Part shown: positions 27,751-36,297 of the stretch, piece by piece
Layout: each line of letters starts with the position of its first letter
How positions within the stretch are numbered: the first letter of the stretch is position 1
Assembly: GCA_045805265.1 (NCBI GenBank)
Contig: JBJMLO010000028.1
Span: 18,387-82,386, forward strand
Length of the DNA stretch: 64,000 nucleotides
Origin: JBJMLO01 sp045805265
Lineage (GTDB): Bacteria > Actinomycetota > UBA4738 > JACQTL01
Direction of reading: 5' to 3'
The notes under the pieces: generated by a model
The model's database searches: none
Told to the model about the DNA's origin: nothing
Seen by the model: only the letters and a program-made list of their open reading frames with translations
Made by a program: the position numbers and the translations under genes

Positions 27751-27907
27751 GGGGACAGGTCGGCGAGACTCCTCCGAGACGAACCTCGCTTGCGCGGATC
27801 GCCAAGGAACGTCCTTTTCGCTCGGAATTGCCGCGCGATCGCGGCCGTCAGCGGGCAAGAACAAGGGCACACGCGCGGCGGTGGGCTGAGTTGCCGCCCC
27901 ACCGCCA

Positions 27908-27913
27908 TACAAT
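27908..27913 (+). promoter_or_regulatory. -10 box of lipoprotein gene
   Basis: TACAAT ending 7 nt before the ATG at 27921, so the transcript would start at or next to the A of the ATG (leaderless). No good -35 is seen at the right distance. Confidence 0.4.
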
Positions 27914-27920
27914 CGGCGAA

Positions 27921-28349
27921 ATGAAGGGCGCCGTCTTGGTCGTGTCGATGGCGAGCCTGGGCGCATGCGTGCATCCGCCTCCGCACCTTGACTCTGGCAT
28001 CCGGGGAACGCTGTACGCGGCGACGACGGCAGGTCCGGTTCCGTCCGTACTCCCGAGCGGTCCGCCCTGGGCGCTGCCACCTCCTCTCGGCTGGTGGAAA
28101 GATCCGTCTCCTGCCGCTGGAAGCATCGTCCTGGAGGATCTCGATGGCACGGTCCTACAGCGCGTTGACACGGGAGCCGGTGGCCGATTCACCGTCTTCG
28201 TCGGGCCAGGGACGTACATAGTCTCGGCGAGCGCGAGGAGCGCTCCATCTCCAGAGGCCGAAGGTCCCCAGGAGTGGAGGGGTGAGATCGCCGTTCATCC
28301 TCACCGGTTCACAACGATCACACCGTTGTCGCGGTTCGGGCTTCCGTAG
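27921..28349 (+). CDS. Putative lipoprotein with a carboxypeptidase-regulatory-like beta fold
   Basis: 142 residues. N-terminus MKGAVLVVSMASLGACVHPP is a short lipoprotein signal with lipobox LGAC, Cys16 being the lipidated residue. The middle is Pro/Gly-rich; the segment GSIVLEDLDGTVLQRVDTGAGG with RFTVFVGPGTYIVSA resembles a small Ig-like 'carboxypeptidase regulatory' beta domain. Likely anchored on the outer face of the cell membrane. No neighbour suggests a pathway; it converges with the cyclase gene 18 nt away. Confidence 0.6.
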   Translation: MKGAVLVVSMASLGACVHPPPHLDSGIRGTLYAATTAGPVPSVLPSGPPWALPPPLGWWKDPSPAAGSIVLEDLDGTVLQRVDTGAGGRFTVFVGPGTYIVSASARSAPSPEAEGPQEWRGEIAVHPHRFTTITPLSRFGLP

Positions 28350-28367
28350 TCGCCACAGGCCCGGAGG

Positions 28368-29105
28368 TCAGCTCCACGCGATGGTGACGATCTCCATCGG
28401 TTCCGCGATGCCCTTGAGGGTTACGGCGCGGGGTTCGGAGGCTCGGAACCTCGAGCCGGCCGCCGTGTCCACGCTGGCCAGGACTTCGCCGCCACCTGCT
28501 AGCGCGGCGATCCTCGCGGCCTCGTGGACGCCCTTGCCTCGGAAGTTCTGGGCCACCTGGGTGGCTTCGGAGGCGTGAACGCCAATCCTCACGCCGGGCG
28601 CGAACCCGTTCTTGCGGCGGTGCTCGGCCAGCCGGCGCTGGATCGCCACAGCGCACGCGAGCGCGGCCTCGGGGCTGTCGAATCCCACGAAGAATCCGTC
28701 GCCGGTCGCCACGACCTCCTGGCCGTCGTGGGAGGCGAACAATCCCCGAAGTGTTTCGTCATGCCACCGGAGCAGGGACGACCAGGCCTCGTCGCCCATG
28801 GCCTCGACCAGGGCCGTGGAACTCACGATGTCGGTGAACATGAACGTCTTCATCACGCGACGGGGCTGGCTGACGGTCGCCGCGCGGAGCTGCCAGGGCA
28901 GCAGCTCCTCGACCTCCTCGATCTCAATGGCCTGCGTCGGGCACGCTAGCGCCGCCTCCCGGAGCATCTCCTCCTCGACGCTTCCGGGGTCCACCACGTC
29001 GGCCTTCGCGAAGTCGCCCTCGTGCCAGTCGAACGCTGTCGGCGCGATCGTGATGCAGTTTCCGGCGCCCACGCAGCGGTGACGGTCGACCCGGGCCCGG
29101 ATCAT
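28368..29105 (-). CDS. Ferredoxin-class III nucleotide cyclase fusion
   Basis: 245 residues with two parts. Residues 1-65 are a single-cluster ferredoxin (RHRCVGAGNCITIAPTAF and ALACPTQAIEIEE; Cys11, Cys17 and Cys55, three ligands, suggesting a 3Fe-4S cluster). Residues about 83-245 are a class III adenylate/guanylate cyclase domain (KTFMFTDIVSSTALVEAMG with the first metal Asp, VVATGDGFFVGFDSPEAAL, VRIGVHASEATQ and NFRGKGVHEAARIAALA). No signal peptide, so cytosolic. The gene starts 2 nt after the LAL regulator stop, so the two are co-expressed. Redox control of cAMP synthesis is an attractive inference. Some catalytic residues, such as the transition-state Asn/Arg pair, need alignment to confirm. 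Confidence 0.85.
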   Translation of the reverse strand: MIRARVDRHRCVGAGNCITIAPTAFDWHEGDFAKADVVDPGSVEEEMLREAALACPTQAIEIEEVEELLPWQLRAATVSQPRRVMKTFMFTDIVSSTALVEAMGDEAWSSLLRWHDETLRGLFASHDGQEVVATGDGFFVGFDSPEAALACAVAIQRRLAEHRRKNGFAPGVRIGVHASEATQVAQNFRGKGVHEAARIAALAGGGEVLASVDTAAGSRFRASEPRAVTLKGIAEPMEIVTIAWS

Positions 29106-29107
29106 CC

Positions 29108-32100
29108 CTACACCACCCCCTCGCGCAGCGCGTAGGCGGTGGCCTCGCCCCGCGAGGACGCCCCGATCTTGGCGAACATCTGCTGGAGCCGGAGCCCCAC
29201 GCCGTCCTCCGGCATGCCGAGCCGCTCGGCGATCTCCCGGTTCGTCAGGCCCTCGGTCAGCAGGCCGAGGAGCGACAGCTCCTCCTCCGCGAGCGCCGCG
29301 AGCGAGCCGTTCCCATGCCCGTCCCCGTCCGCCGCCGGGGCCGAGATCGGCCCGGCCAGCCTGACCCACTCCCGGCCGATCGGGCCCCGGAACCACCGAA
29401 CCCGCATCGCTTCGTCGGCGGTCCGCTGCGCCGTCATGGCCAGCAGGAGCCGCAGGAACATCTGGACCATCTGCTGCTGCTCCTCGTTGCCCGCCGCCAG
29501 GATCGCCCGGGCCGTCGGCAGCAACAGCTCCGGGTACACGTCCTCTCGCATGGCTTCCTGGATGGCTTCCATCGCGGCGCCGCCGAACTTGCCTGCGCCG
29601 GCCAGATCGCCGCGGGCCAGCGCCACCTCGGCCAGGGCCGCGTCCGCCTGCGCCCCCCACGGCGGGTGGGCCGTGAACATCGGCACGAGCTCCTTGGCCT
29701 CGGTGGCCGAGCGTTCCGCGAGCTCCAGCAGCTCCTCGTCTCGCAGCTCAGCGCCGAGCCGCGCGGCCTCCAGGGCCAGCCGGGCCAAGATCTCGCAGCG
29801 AGCGGACGGGACGCCCTGCTGGGTGGCCGCCCGAAGCGCTCGGTCCATGTGCTCCCGCATCCCGTCCGGGTCGCCGGCCGCCGCCTTGGCCAGGCCCCGC
29901 CACAGCTCGAGCCGCCGGGCCCGCAACGGGGTCGGGGCGGCCGCGGCCGCCTGGGCCGCGAGGTCCAGCCAGCGCTCGGCTTGGATGACGTCGCCGATGT
30001 CGAGGAGCGCCATGGCCACCCCGCCCGCCGAGAGGAATTCCAGCGTCCGGTCGCCGAGCGTCGTCGAGGCCTGGTAGGCGTCCTTCCCGCGGGTCACCGC
30101 GAGGTCGGGGATGACCTTGGCCCGGGCGAACACGTGCACGCCGTACAGCATCTGGGCCTCGGCCAGTGCACGTTCGCTCTCCTTGGACAGCGACCGCATC
30201 CTGGTCATCAGCCGGCGGATCTCCTCGATGCGCTGGGCGGCGCTCGCGCCGAGGTGGATGTCCGGGCCGAAGTTCAGGAATGCCATCGCGATCACCGACG
30301 ACATGACGCCGCGACGGTCGCCGAGCTTCTCGAACAGCCCGAGGGCCCGGTCGAAGTAGGCGCCCGCGGCCATGGAGTTCGGCGCGATCGGCAGCGTCGG
30401 CATGATGGACTCCAGCGGCTCGCCGCCGGCCGCCCTGGCGAAGAGCGGGAACTGCTCGCCGGACTTGACGAGTTCCACGAACCACGCCCGGACCCGCCCC
30501 ACCTCGATGGTGCCGAGCTCCCGGCAGGCAGCGGCCAGCGCGGCGTCGTCGCCCAGCTGTTCCGCCAGCTCGACGGCCCGCAGGAACGGTTGGTCGGCAG
30601 CGTCGAAGTCGGTCTCGGCCGCCGCCGGCACGTAGCCCTCGCCCAGCTCGCTCTGGAGGAGGGCCTGCCCGAGCTCCAGACAAGCCGCCAGCTCGGCCTC
30701 CGGGTCATCGCGCTCGCGAGCGAGCTCCTGGACCCGCCGGGCCAGCTCGGCAGCCCGGTCGTGTTCTTCGGCCGCTCGAAACGCCGCCGCCCGGCGCAGC
30801 ATGATCTCGAGCTCCAGGTGGGGGTCGGCGAGGGCGTCGGCCAGGGCCGCGAGCTGCGCCAGCCCCTCCAGCCGGTCCACGGGCCGGCGGAGCATGTCCA
30901 TCGCGTCGTCGCGGAGCGACAGGAGCGTCACGCGATCCTGCGGGCTGGACGCGATGGCCAGGGCCCGGTCGACCGCCCGCAGCACCTCCTCGGGTGCGTG
31001 CGACGCCAGGGCCGCCCGGGCCGCGTCGATCGAAAGCCGGGCACACAGCTCCGTATCGCCCGCGGCCGCGGCGTGCTGGGCGATGAGCGCCAGGCTCTCG
31101 AGCGGCGGCTCGCCGGCCTCGGTCAGCATCTGGACGATCGCCGCGTGGATGGCCCGGCGGCGGGGCGGCGACAGCGACCCGAGCGCGAACTCCCGGACCT
31201 GTTCGTGGGTGAAGCTGTAGTCGGCGGGGGCGCCCGCCGAGTGCTGGGCCAGCAGGCCCGCGGCGGCCGCGGGGGCCAGGGCCTCAGCCATCCGGCCGGG
31301 GTCGGGATCCTCATCGCCGAGCCGGGACCGCACCGCGCCGAGGTCGGTCAGGCTGAAGCTGCGGCCCAGCACGGCGGCCTCGGACAGCGCGGTCTTCGTG
31401 TCCTCCGGCAGCCGGCCAGAGCGACGCTGGATCAGGGTCTGTACGGCCGAGGGGAGGAGCTTGTCCGCCCCCTTGGCCAGCGTCCACACGCCGTCGACCT
31501 CCTGGATCATCGCCGCGTCGCGGTACGACCGGACCAGCTCCTCGAGGATGAACGGCACCCCTTCCGCCTGGGCGTGCATGGTCGCGGCGCCGACCGGGCT
31601 GACCTGACCGCCGAGCAGCTGGCGCAGGAAGGCGGCGGTCTCGGCCTGCGTGAACCGGCCCAGCTTGATCCGCCGCACCAGCCCGATCCGCTCCATGTCC
31701 GCGATGAGGGTGACCGCTTCGGTAAGGAACGCCGTCTCCTCCGGACGCATGGAGAGCAGGAGGAAGATCGGGCTCGCGGCATCCGTCCGCACGACGTACC
31801 GGAGGGCCCGGAGGCTGTCCTCGTCCCCCCACTGCAGGTCGTCCACGAACAGGGCGATCGGCCGGACGGTGGCGAGCGCCCGCAGCGCCACGGCCGCCTG
31901 GTCGAACTGGCGGAGCAGCTGCTGGTCTCCGGGGAGGGTCTCGATCGCTGCGTCCGCCCGTCCGGAAAGGGTCTGGAGGGCACGGTGGACCGGTTCCTCG
32001 GCCACGGTCCCCTCGGCGGCCTCGGTCACCGCCGCCGAGGTCAGGATCGAACGCATCAACAGGAACGGCGCCCGGAGCTCCTCGTCGGCGGCCACCGCCA

Positions 32101-32347
32101 CCGAGGTGAACCCGCCCTCCATGGCGAGCTGGGTCGCGGCCAGGAGCAGGCGGGTCTTCCCGATCCCGGGCTCGCCCTCGAGCGTGAGCGCCGTGAGGCC
32201 CCCGCGAGCCACCTCCAGCTCGGACTCGATCGCCTCGAGCTCGACCGCCCGCCCCACCACCGATCCGGTGACGCGACGCATCTGGAAGGCCAGCGGGCAC
32301 AGGGCCTGCAGGACCGGATCAGACGCGAGCACCTGGACTTGACTCAT
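29108..32347 (-). CDS. LAL-type LuxR transcriptional regulator with AAA ATPase domain
   Basis: About 1079 residues from ATG at 32347. N-terminal ATPase/signalling domain: GEPGIGKTRLLLAA (Walker A) and IALFVDDLQWGDEDS (Walker B). A long helical repeat region of TPR type spans about 450-950 and a C-terminal LuxR helix-turn-helix contains GLTNREIAERLGMPEDGV. Typical of large ATP-binding LuxR regulators. Co-transcribed with the ferredoxin-cyclase fusion that follows; no target gene can be read from the sequence. Divergent from the thrC riboswitch transcript. An in-frame ATG at 32422 would add 25 unlikely residues. Confidence 0.9.
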   Translation of the reverse strand: MSQVQVLASDPVLQALCPLAFQMRRVTGSVVGRAVELEAIESELEVARGGLTALTLEGEPGIGKTRLLLAATQLAMEGGFTSVAVAADEELRAPFLLMRSILTSAAVTEAAEGTVAEEPVHRALQTLSGRADAAIETLPGDQQLLRQFDQAAVALRALATVRPIALFVDDLQWGDEDSLRALRYVVRTDAASPIFLLLSMRPEETAFLTEAVTLIADMERIGLVRRIKLGRFTQAETAAFLRQLLGGQVSPVGAATMHAQAEGVPFILEELVRSYRDAAMIQEVDGVWTLAKGADKLLPSAVQTLIQRRSGRLPEDTKTALSEAAVLGRSFSLTDLGAVRSRLGDEDPDPGRMAEALAPAAAAGLLAQHSAGAPADYSFTHEQVREFALGSLSPPRRRAIHAAIVQMLTEAGEPPLESLALIAQHAAAAGDTELCARLSIDAARAALASHAPEEVLRAVDRALAIASSPQDRVTLLSLRDDAMDMLRRPVDRLEGLAQLAALADALADPHLELEIMLRRAAAFRAAEEHDRAAELARRVQELARERDDPEAELAACLELGQALLQSELGEGYVPAAAETDFDAADQPFLRAVELAEQLGDDAALAAACRELGTIEVGRVRAWFVELVKSGEQFPLFARAAGGEPLESIMPTLPIAPNSMAAGAYFDRALGLFEKLGDRRGVMSSVIAMAFLNFGPDIHLGASAAQRIEEIRRLMTRMRSLSKESERALAEAQMLYGVHVFARAKVIPDLAVTRGKDAYQASTTLGDRTLEFLSAGGVAMALLDIGDVIQAERWLDLAAQAAAAAPTPLRARRLELWRGLAKAAAGDPDGMREHMDRALRAATQQGVPSARCEILARLALEAARLGAELRDEELLELAERSATEAKELVPMFTAHPPWGAQADAALAEVALARGDLAGAGKFGGAAMEAIQEAMREDVYPELLLPTARAILAAGNEEQQQMVQMFLRLLLAMTAQRTADEAMRVRWFRGPIGREWVRLAGPISAPAADGDGHGNGSLAALAEEELSLLGLLTEGLTNREIAERLGMPEDGVGLRLQQMFAKIGASSRGEATAYALREGVV

Positions 32348-32423
32348 GTCGCGGCGTTCCCCCCGGGACGCATGGGACGGGCATCCAGTATGCGGCACGC
32401 CCTCGGCTCTCGACAGTGCCAAC

Positions 32424-32453
32424 TTGCGAGCGGCACTGGAGGGCCGCTACCAT
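32424..32453 (+). promoter_or_regulatory. Possible promoter of SAM riboswitch-thrC transcript
   Basis: TTGCGA (32424-32429), 18-bp spacer and TACCAT (32448-32453), about 55 nt before the riboswitch. Only moderate matches to consensus, so this is tentative. Confidence 0.35.
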
Positions 32454-32508
32454 CCGCGGACAACTGCATACGACGCCCTCGGGTTCCTGTACGCCCGGAG
32501 GGCGAGAG

Positions 32509-32609
32509 CCTCATCCAGAGAGGTGGAGGGACAGGCCCTGTGAAGCCTCGGCAACCCCGGTGATGCGGGGTGCCAATTCCTGCCGGCGGGGATCGCCGGA
32601 GAGATGAGG
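32509..32609 (+). ncRNA. SAM-I (S-box) riboswitch
   Basis: Matches the S-box core in order: CTCATC...GATGAG closing helix P1 (32510 and 32603), AGAGAGGTGGAGGGA, GCCCTGTGAAGCC, CGGCAACC, GGTGCCAATTCC and CCGGAGAGATGAG. Binds S-adenosylmethionine. It is the leader of the threonine synthase gene; this places homoserine use for threonine under SAM control. Confidence 0.93.
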
Positions 32610-32672
32610 GAAGTCCTGGACTTCGAGGCTCGTCGCGGGGAACGCGGCGGGCCTTTCGGTTTCCCGGGCGAC

Positions 32673-32693
32673 CCTCCTCGGCTCGTGAGGAGG
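32673..32693 (+). promoter_or_regulatory. Ribosome-binding-site sequestering hairpin of thrC
   Basis: CCTCCTC (32673-32679) is a perfect complement of the thrC ribosome binding site GAGGAGG (32687-32693), with a 7-nt loop. GTG start 5 nt later. No T-run terminator is seen between riboswitch and gene, so the riboswitch probably acts on translation. Confidence 0.65.
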
Positions 32694-32698
32694 ACGAC

Positions 32699-33934
32699 GT
32701 GTCGCGTTACCTGCAGGGACTGCGATGCCGGGCCTGCGACGCCCGGTACCCGGCGGAGGTCCGCTCGATCTGCGACGAGTGCTTCGGACCCGTCGAGCCG
32801 ACCTACGACGAGGAACGCATCCGCGCGGAGGTCACGCGCGCCGACGTGGAACGGGGGCCGCGGTCGTTGTGGCGGTTCGAGGCGCTGCTGCCCGCGGTTC
32901 GAAACACCGACGTCGACCTCGGCGACGGGTGGTCGCCCCTGCGACGGGCGCGGCGGCTGGGCGCCGAGCTCGGCCTGCCGAACCTGTGGCTGAAGGACGA
33001 GACCCGCAACCCCACGCACTCCTTCAAGGACCGGGTCGTGTCGGTCGCGCTGACCAAGGCGGTCGAGCTGGGGTTCGGCACCGTGGCCTGCGCCTCCACC
33101 GGGAACCTGGCGAACGCCGTCGCCGCCCACGCCGCCGCGGCGGGACTCCGCGCGGTCACGCTGGTCCCCGCCGGGCTGGAGCCCGCGAAGCTCACCGCGT
33201 CGGCGGTGTACGGCGCGACGCTGGTCGAGGTCGACGGCACGTACGACGACGTCCAGCGGCTGTGCTCCGAGGCGAACGAGGAGCTCGAGGGCTGGGCATT
33301 TGTCAACGTGGGGTTGCGGCCGTACTACGCGGAGGGCTCGAAGACCATCGCCCTCGAGACGGCCGAGCAGCTGGGGTGGCGGGCGCCGGACCACGCGGTG
33401 GTGCCGGTCGCGTCCGGCGCGTTGCTGACGAAGGTCGCCGAGGGGTTCCGGCAGCTCTACCGGATCGGGTTCCTGGACGAGGAACCTTCGGTTCGTGTCT
33501 CGGGCGCCCAGGCCCAGGGATGCTCGCCCGTGGCGACGGCCTACCTGGAGGGAACCGACGAGGTCCGGCCCGTACGCTATCCGGAGACCATCGCGAAGTC
33601 GCTGGCCATCGGCGCGCCGGCCGACGGGCGCTTCGCGCTGGACGAGGTCCGTCGCTCCGGCGGCGCGCTTGCCGCCGTCACGGACGACGAGATCGTCGAG
33701 GCGGTCGGTCTGCTGGCCCGCACCGAGGGCATCTTCGCCGAGACCGCCGGTGGGGTGACGATCGCGACGCTCGAGCGCCTCGCGTCCGGCGGCGTGATCA
33801 AACCCGACGAGACCGTCGTCGCGTACATCACGGGGATGGGACTGAAGACCCTGGACGGCTTCGGCACCCGTTTCGGCATCGAGACAACGATCGGCCCGAA
33901 GGTGGAGGCCCTGCTGGAGGCCGTCCCCGCCTAG
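32699..33934 (+). CDS. thrC: Threonine synthase
   Basis: 411 residues. PLP enzyme converting O-phosphohomoserine to threonine. N-terminal zinc-ribbon-like pair (LRCRACDARY and ICDECFGP), PLP lysine in NPTHSFKDRVVSVA, glycine-rich ASTGNLANAVAAHAAAAG and the C-terminal ITGMGLKTLDGF. The His in THSFKDR replaces the more common Gly. GTG start with GAGGAGG that is held in a hairpin. Regulated by the SAM-I riboswitch in its leader. Followed by a small membrane protein gene 1 nt after the stop. Confidence 0.9.
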   Translation: MSRYLQGLRCRACDARYPAEVRSICDECFGPVEPTYDEERIRAEVTRADVERGPRSLWRFEALLPAVRNTDVDLGDGWSPLRRARRLGAELGLPNLWLKDETRNPTHSFKDRVVSVALTKAVELGFGTVACASTGNLANAVAAHAAAAGLRAVTLVPAGLEPAKLTASAVYGATLVEVDGTYDDVQRLCSEANEELEGWAFVNVGLRPYYAEGSKTIALETAEQLGWRAPDHAVVPVASGALLTKVAEGFRQLYRIGFLDEEPSVRVSGAQAQGCSPVATAYLEGTDEVRPVRYPETIAKSLAIGAPADGRFALDEVRRSGGALAAVTDDEIVEAVGLLARTEGIFAETAGGVTIATLERLASGGVIKPDETVVAYITGMGLKTLDGFGTRFGIETTIGPKVEALLEAVPA

Positions 33935-33935
33935 G

Positions 33936-34232
33936 ATGCAGGTTCACACGAACTCGCCCGGGGATCAGTGGTCGCCGATCCGCGGCTGGAAGCTTGCCGC
34001 GATCCTGAGCGGGGCGGCGGCGATCCTCATCGCGGGCATCGTGATCGCGCTCCTCGATCCGAGCTGGATTGGCTTCCATGGGGGGAACTGCGTCGATGCC
34101 TGCTCGGGGCGTCCGGCCGGTCCGTTCCAGCAGTTTGCCGACATTGCCGTCGCAAGCATCGCGGCCTTCGTGCTGGTGCTCTGGGCGTGCATCGGCCGCG
34201 AGCGACCCCGCACGGAACCCCGCCGGCGCTAG
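33936..34232 (+). CDS. Small membrane protein (98 aa), unknown
   Basis: ATG at 33936, just after the thrC stop. Two hydrophobic segments (about 19-41, LAAILSGAAAILIAGIVIAL; and about 68-87, IAVASIAAFVLVLWACI) flank a loop with two cysteines, GGNCVDACSG, probably outside. C-terminus is Arg-rich and cytosolic. No ribosome binding site is obvious; translation may be coupled to thrC. Not recognised. Confidence 0.5.
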   Translation: MQVHTNSPGDQWSPIRGWKLAAILSGAAAILIAGIVIALLDPSWIGFHGGNCVDACSGRPAGPFQQFADIAVASIAAFVLVLWACIGRERPRTEPRRR

Positions 34233-34459
34233 TTCGAAACACGGCCCCGTGTCAACCCGGATTGGCCGTCCGATGTCGGGCGCCATTGAACCATCGAGGG
34301 AGGGCGCCGCCTCAGCGCTCGTGGCGTGGTGGATGGGTCGTGCGTCCGTGGGCCCTCGGACCGGGAACGTGGCCCCGAGGCCGAAGACCTGCTCGTCGGC
34401 CACCCGCTCGAGCCGCAGGCGCATGCAACCTGGTGAGCCGGTCGTCGCGTAGATGGGGT

Positions 34460-34996
34460 ATGCGGCAGGCCGATCGGGCCCGAGAGGCCCAGTTCCGCGC
34501 CTACGTCCTGCAGAGCCGGGGGAGCCTGCTTCGTACCGCGACCCTGCTGGCCTCCGGCAACGCCCACCAGGCCGAGGATCTCGTTCAGACCGTGCTGCTC
34601 CGCATGTACGTGTCGTGGCCCCGGATCCGCTCGGAGACACGAAATGCCTACGCCCGCAAGATGCTGGTCAACGCCCACCTCGACGAGCGGCGCCGACCGT
34701 ATGCCCGGCACGAGCAGAACCACGCCGAGGTCCCCGACGTCGCGGTGGAAGCAGCGGCGCCGCAGGACACGGAGGCGGTGGTCTTCCGTGCGCTGGCCGA
34801 GCTGCCACCACGGATGCGGGCCGCGGTCATCCTCCGCCATCTCCACGACGCCAGCGTCGCCGAGACCGCCGATGCCCTGGGCTGCAGCGAGGGCACCGTC
34901 AAAAGCCAGACCGCTCGTGGCCTGGCCCAGCTCCGGGCGGCGCTGGCCGAGCTGCCCAAGGAAGCGAACGATGGCACGGAAAGGAGCCACACATGA
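34460..34996 (+). CDS. ECF RNA polymerase sigma factor (SigE-like family)
   Basis: 178 residues. Sigma-70 region 2 (about 15-80; FRAYVLQSRGSLLRTATLLASG, then AEDLVQTVLLRMYVSWPRI) and region 4 (about 115-165; LAELPPRMRAAVILRHLHDAS with AETADALGCSEGTVKSQTARGLAQLR). Typical of actinobacterial 'SigE family' ECF factors paired with a membrane protein. ATG at 34460; ribosome binding site is weak. Overlaps the next gene by ATGA. The 227 nt upstream (34233-34459) show no clear autoregulatory promoter. Confidence 0.9.
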   Translation: MRQADRAREAQFRAYVLQSRGSLLRTATLLASGNAHQAEDLVQTVLLRMYVSWPRIRSETRNAYARKMLVNAHLDERRRPYARHEQNHAEVPDVAVEAAAPQDTEAVVFRALAELPPRMRAAVILRHLHDASVAETADALGCSEGTVKSQTARGLAQLRAALAELPKEANDGTERSHT

Positions 34997-35676
34997 GTGA
35001 CATCAAGGAACTGCTCGACCGGACGGCGCGTTCGGTGGAGGTGGCGCCGCCTGAGGAGGCTGTCGAGGCCGACTTGCGGCGGGGCCGAGCCGCGTTGGCC
35101 CGACGTCGCCGTGGCCGGACGGTCCGGTTCTCCGTTGCCGGCGCGGTCGCTGCCGCGGCGCTGGTCGGCGCGGCCATCGTTGCCGGCAACCTGGGCGGGA
35201 CCGACGAGCCCTCCGGGCAGGCCACCGGCTCGGGGATCGGCTCCGCACAAGGCTCCGGACCGGACCGTGGCACTCCCGTCCGCCTGGTGGCCTACACCGG
35301 CGACCAGCTCGAGGGGTTCGTCGTCGACCAGGTCCCGGAGGGGTGGTACCTCCAGGGCTCGAACACCTTCCGGCTGACCATCGCGCCGCAGGGCGACTCC
35401 ACCTCGCCGGACGACTTCGTCGGCAAGCTGGTGGTCACGCTGCTGTCGTCGAGCGCGCCACAACAGCTGCCGAAGGGAGAGCCGGTCAAGGTCGGTGGGT
35501 ACGACGGCGTCGTCACCCCCGGACCGCCGGCCGACACCCTCGTTTACGAGGACGACGCCGGCCACTTCGTCCAGATCCAGGCCTGGCGGACCGCGCTGGG
35601 GTGGACCAACGATCAGCTGGTCAGCTTCGCCGAGGGCGTGCAGGTGACCTCACACGCCCAGGCGGGAGTCGGCTGA
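34993..35676 (+). CDS. Membrane protein paired with ECF sigma factor (putative anti-sigma factor)
   Basis: 227 residues. Cytosolic N-terminus (about 1-42), one transmembrane helix (VRFSVAGAVAAAALVGAAIVAG) and an extracytoplasmic domain starting with a Gly/Ser/Gln linker. The N-terminus MSDIKELLDRTARSVEVAPPEE has no zinc-binding HxxxCxxC motif. The start overlaps the sigma gene stop. Position and topology suggest a signal receptor or anti-sigma factor, as is usual beside SigE-type factors; binding is not shown by sequence. Confidence 0.7.
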   Translation: MSDIKELLDRTARSVEVAPPEEAVEADLRRGRAALARRRRGRTVRFSVAGAVAAAALVGAAIVAGNLGGTDEPSGQATGSGIGSAQGSGPDRGTPVRLVAYTGDQLEGFVVDQVPEGWYLQGSNTFRLTIAPQGDSTSPDDFVGKLVVTLLSSSAPQQLPKGEPVKVGGYDGVVTPGPPADTLVYEDDAGHFVQIQAWRTALGWTNDQLVSFAEGVQVTSHAQAGVG

Positions 35677-35712
35677 GCCCAGCGCAAGCGTGCCAGGCAG
35701 GCCGGGCCGAGC

Positions 35713-36297
35713 TTAGGTGGGACCCCGAGTGCCTGTCAGCGACAGGAAGTTTTCGACGAGCTTCGGGCCGTCCGGCGTCAGGATCGACTCCGGGTGGAAC
35801 TGGACGCCGAACCTGGGGAGGTCGCGGTGGCGGAGCGCCATCACCAGGCCGTCGGCGGTTTCGGCCAGGACGTCGACCTCGGCCGGCAGGCCGTCGCGGC
35901 GGACGACCAGCGAGTGGTACCGCCCTGCGGGGAACGGGTTCGGGAGCTCATCGAAGAGGCCGGTGCCGTCGTGCTGGATCTCGGAGGCCTTGCCATGCAC
36001 GGGCTCGGGGGCGCGCTCGACGACGCCGCCCATGGCCGCGCCGAGGGCCTGATGGCCGAGGCAGACGCCGAGCACCGGCGTGGCCGGGTCGAGGACCCGA
36101 AGGAGGTCGACGAAGCAGCCGGCCTCCTCGGGGCGACCCGGGCCAGGGGACAGGACGACGGCGGACGGCCTTCTCGCCACCAGTTCCTCGGCCGGCTCGG
36201 CGTCGGAGCGGACGACCTCGGTCTCGTGGCCCAGGCTCTCGATGAGCTGCACCAGGTTGTAGACGAACGAGTCGTAGTGGTCGACGACGAGGATCAC
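35713..36297 (-). CDS. trpG: Anthranilate synthase component II (glutamine amidotransferase)
   Basis: 194 residues. Supplies ammonia from glutamine to TrpE. Seen: ILVVDHYDSFVYNLVQLIE, SPGPGRPEEAG, the nucleophile Cys in GVCLGHQALGAAMGG, and the catalytic His-Glu in FGVQFHPESILTP. GTG start overlaps the trpE stop (GTGA). It may also serve folate synthesis (PabA role), as in many bacteria. No other trp genes follow; the next gene is convergent. Confidence 0.93.
   Translation of the reverse strand: MILVVDHYDSFVYNLVQLIESLGHETEVVRSDAEPAEELVARRPSAVVLSPGPGRPEEAGCFVDLLRVLDPATPVLGVCLGHQALGAAMGGVVERAPEPVHGKASEIQHDGTGLFDELPNPFPAGRYHSLVVRRDGLPAEVDVLAETADGLVMALRHRDLPRFGVQFHPESILTPDGPKLVENFLSLTGTRGPT

Noticed and set aside
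29315..32563. A 1082-codon plus-strand frame opposite the LAL regulator
   Set aside because: No start site or domain; it extends into the SAM riboswitch, so it is a shadow.
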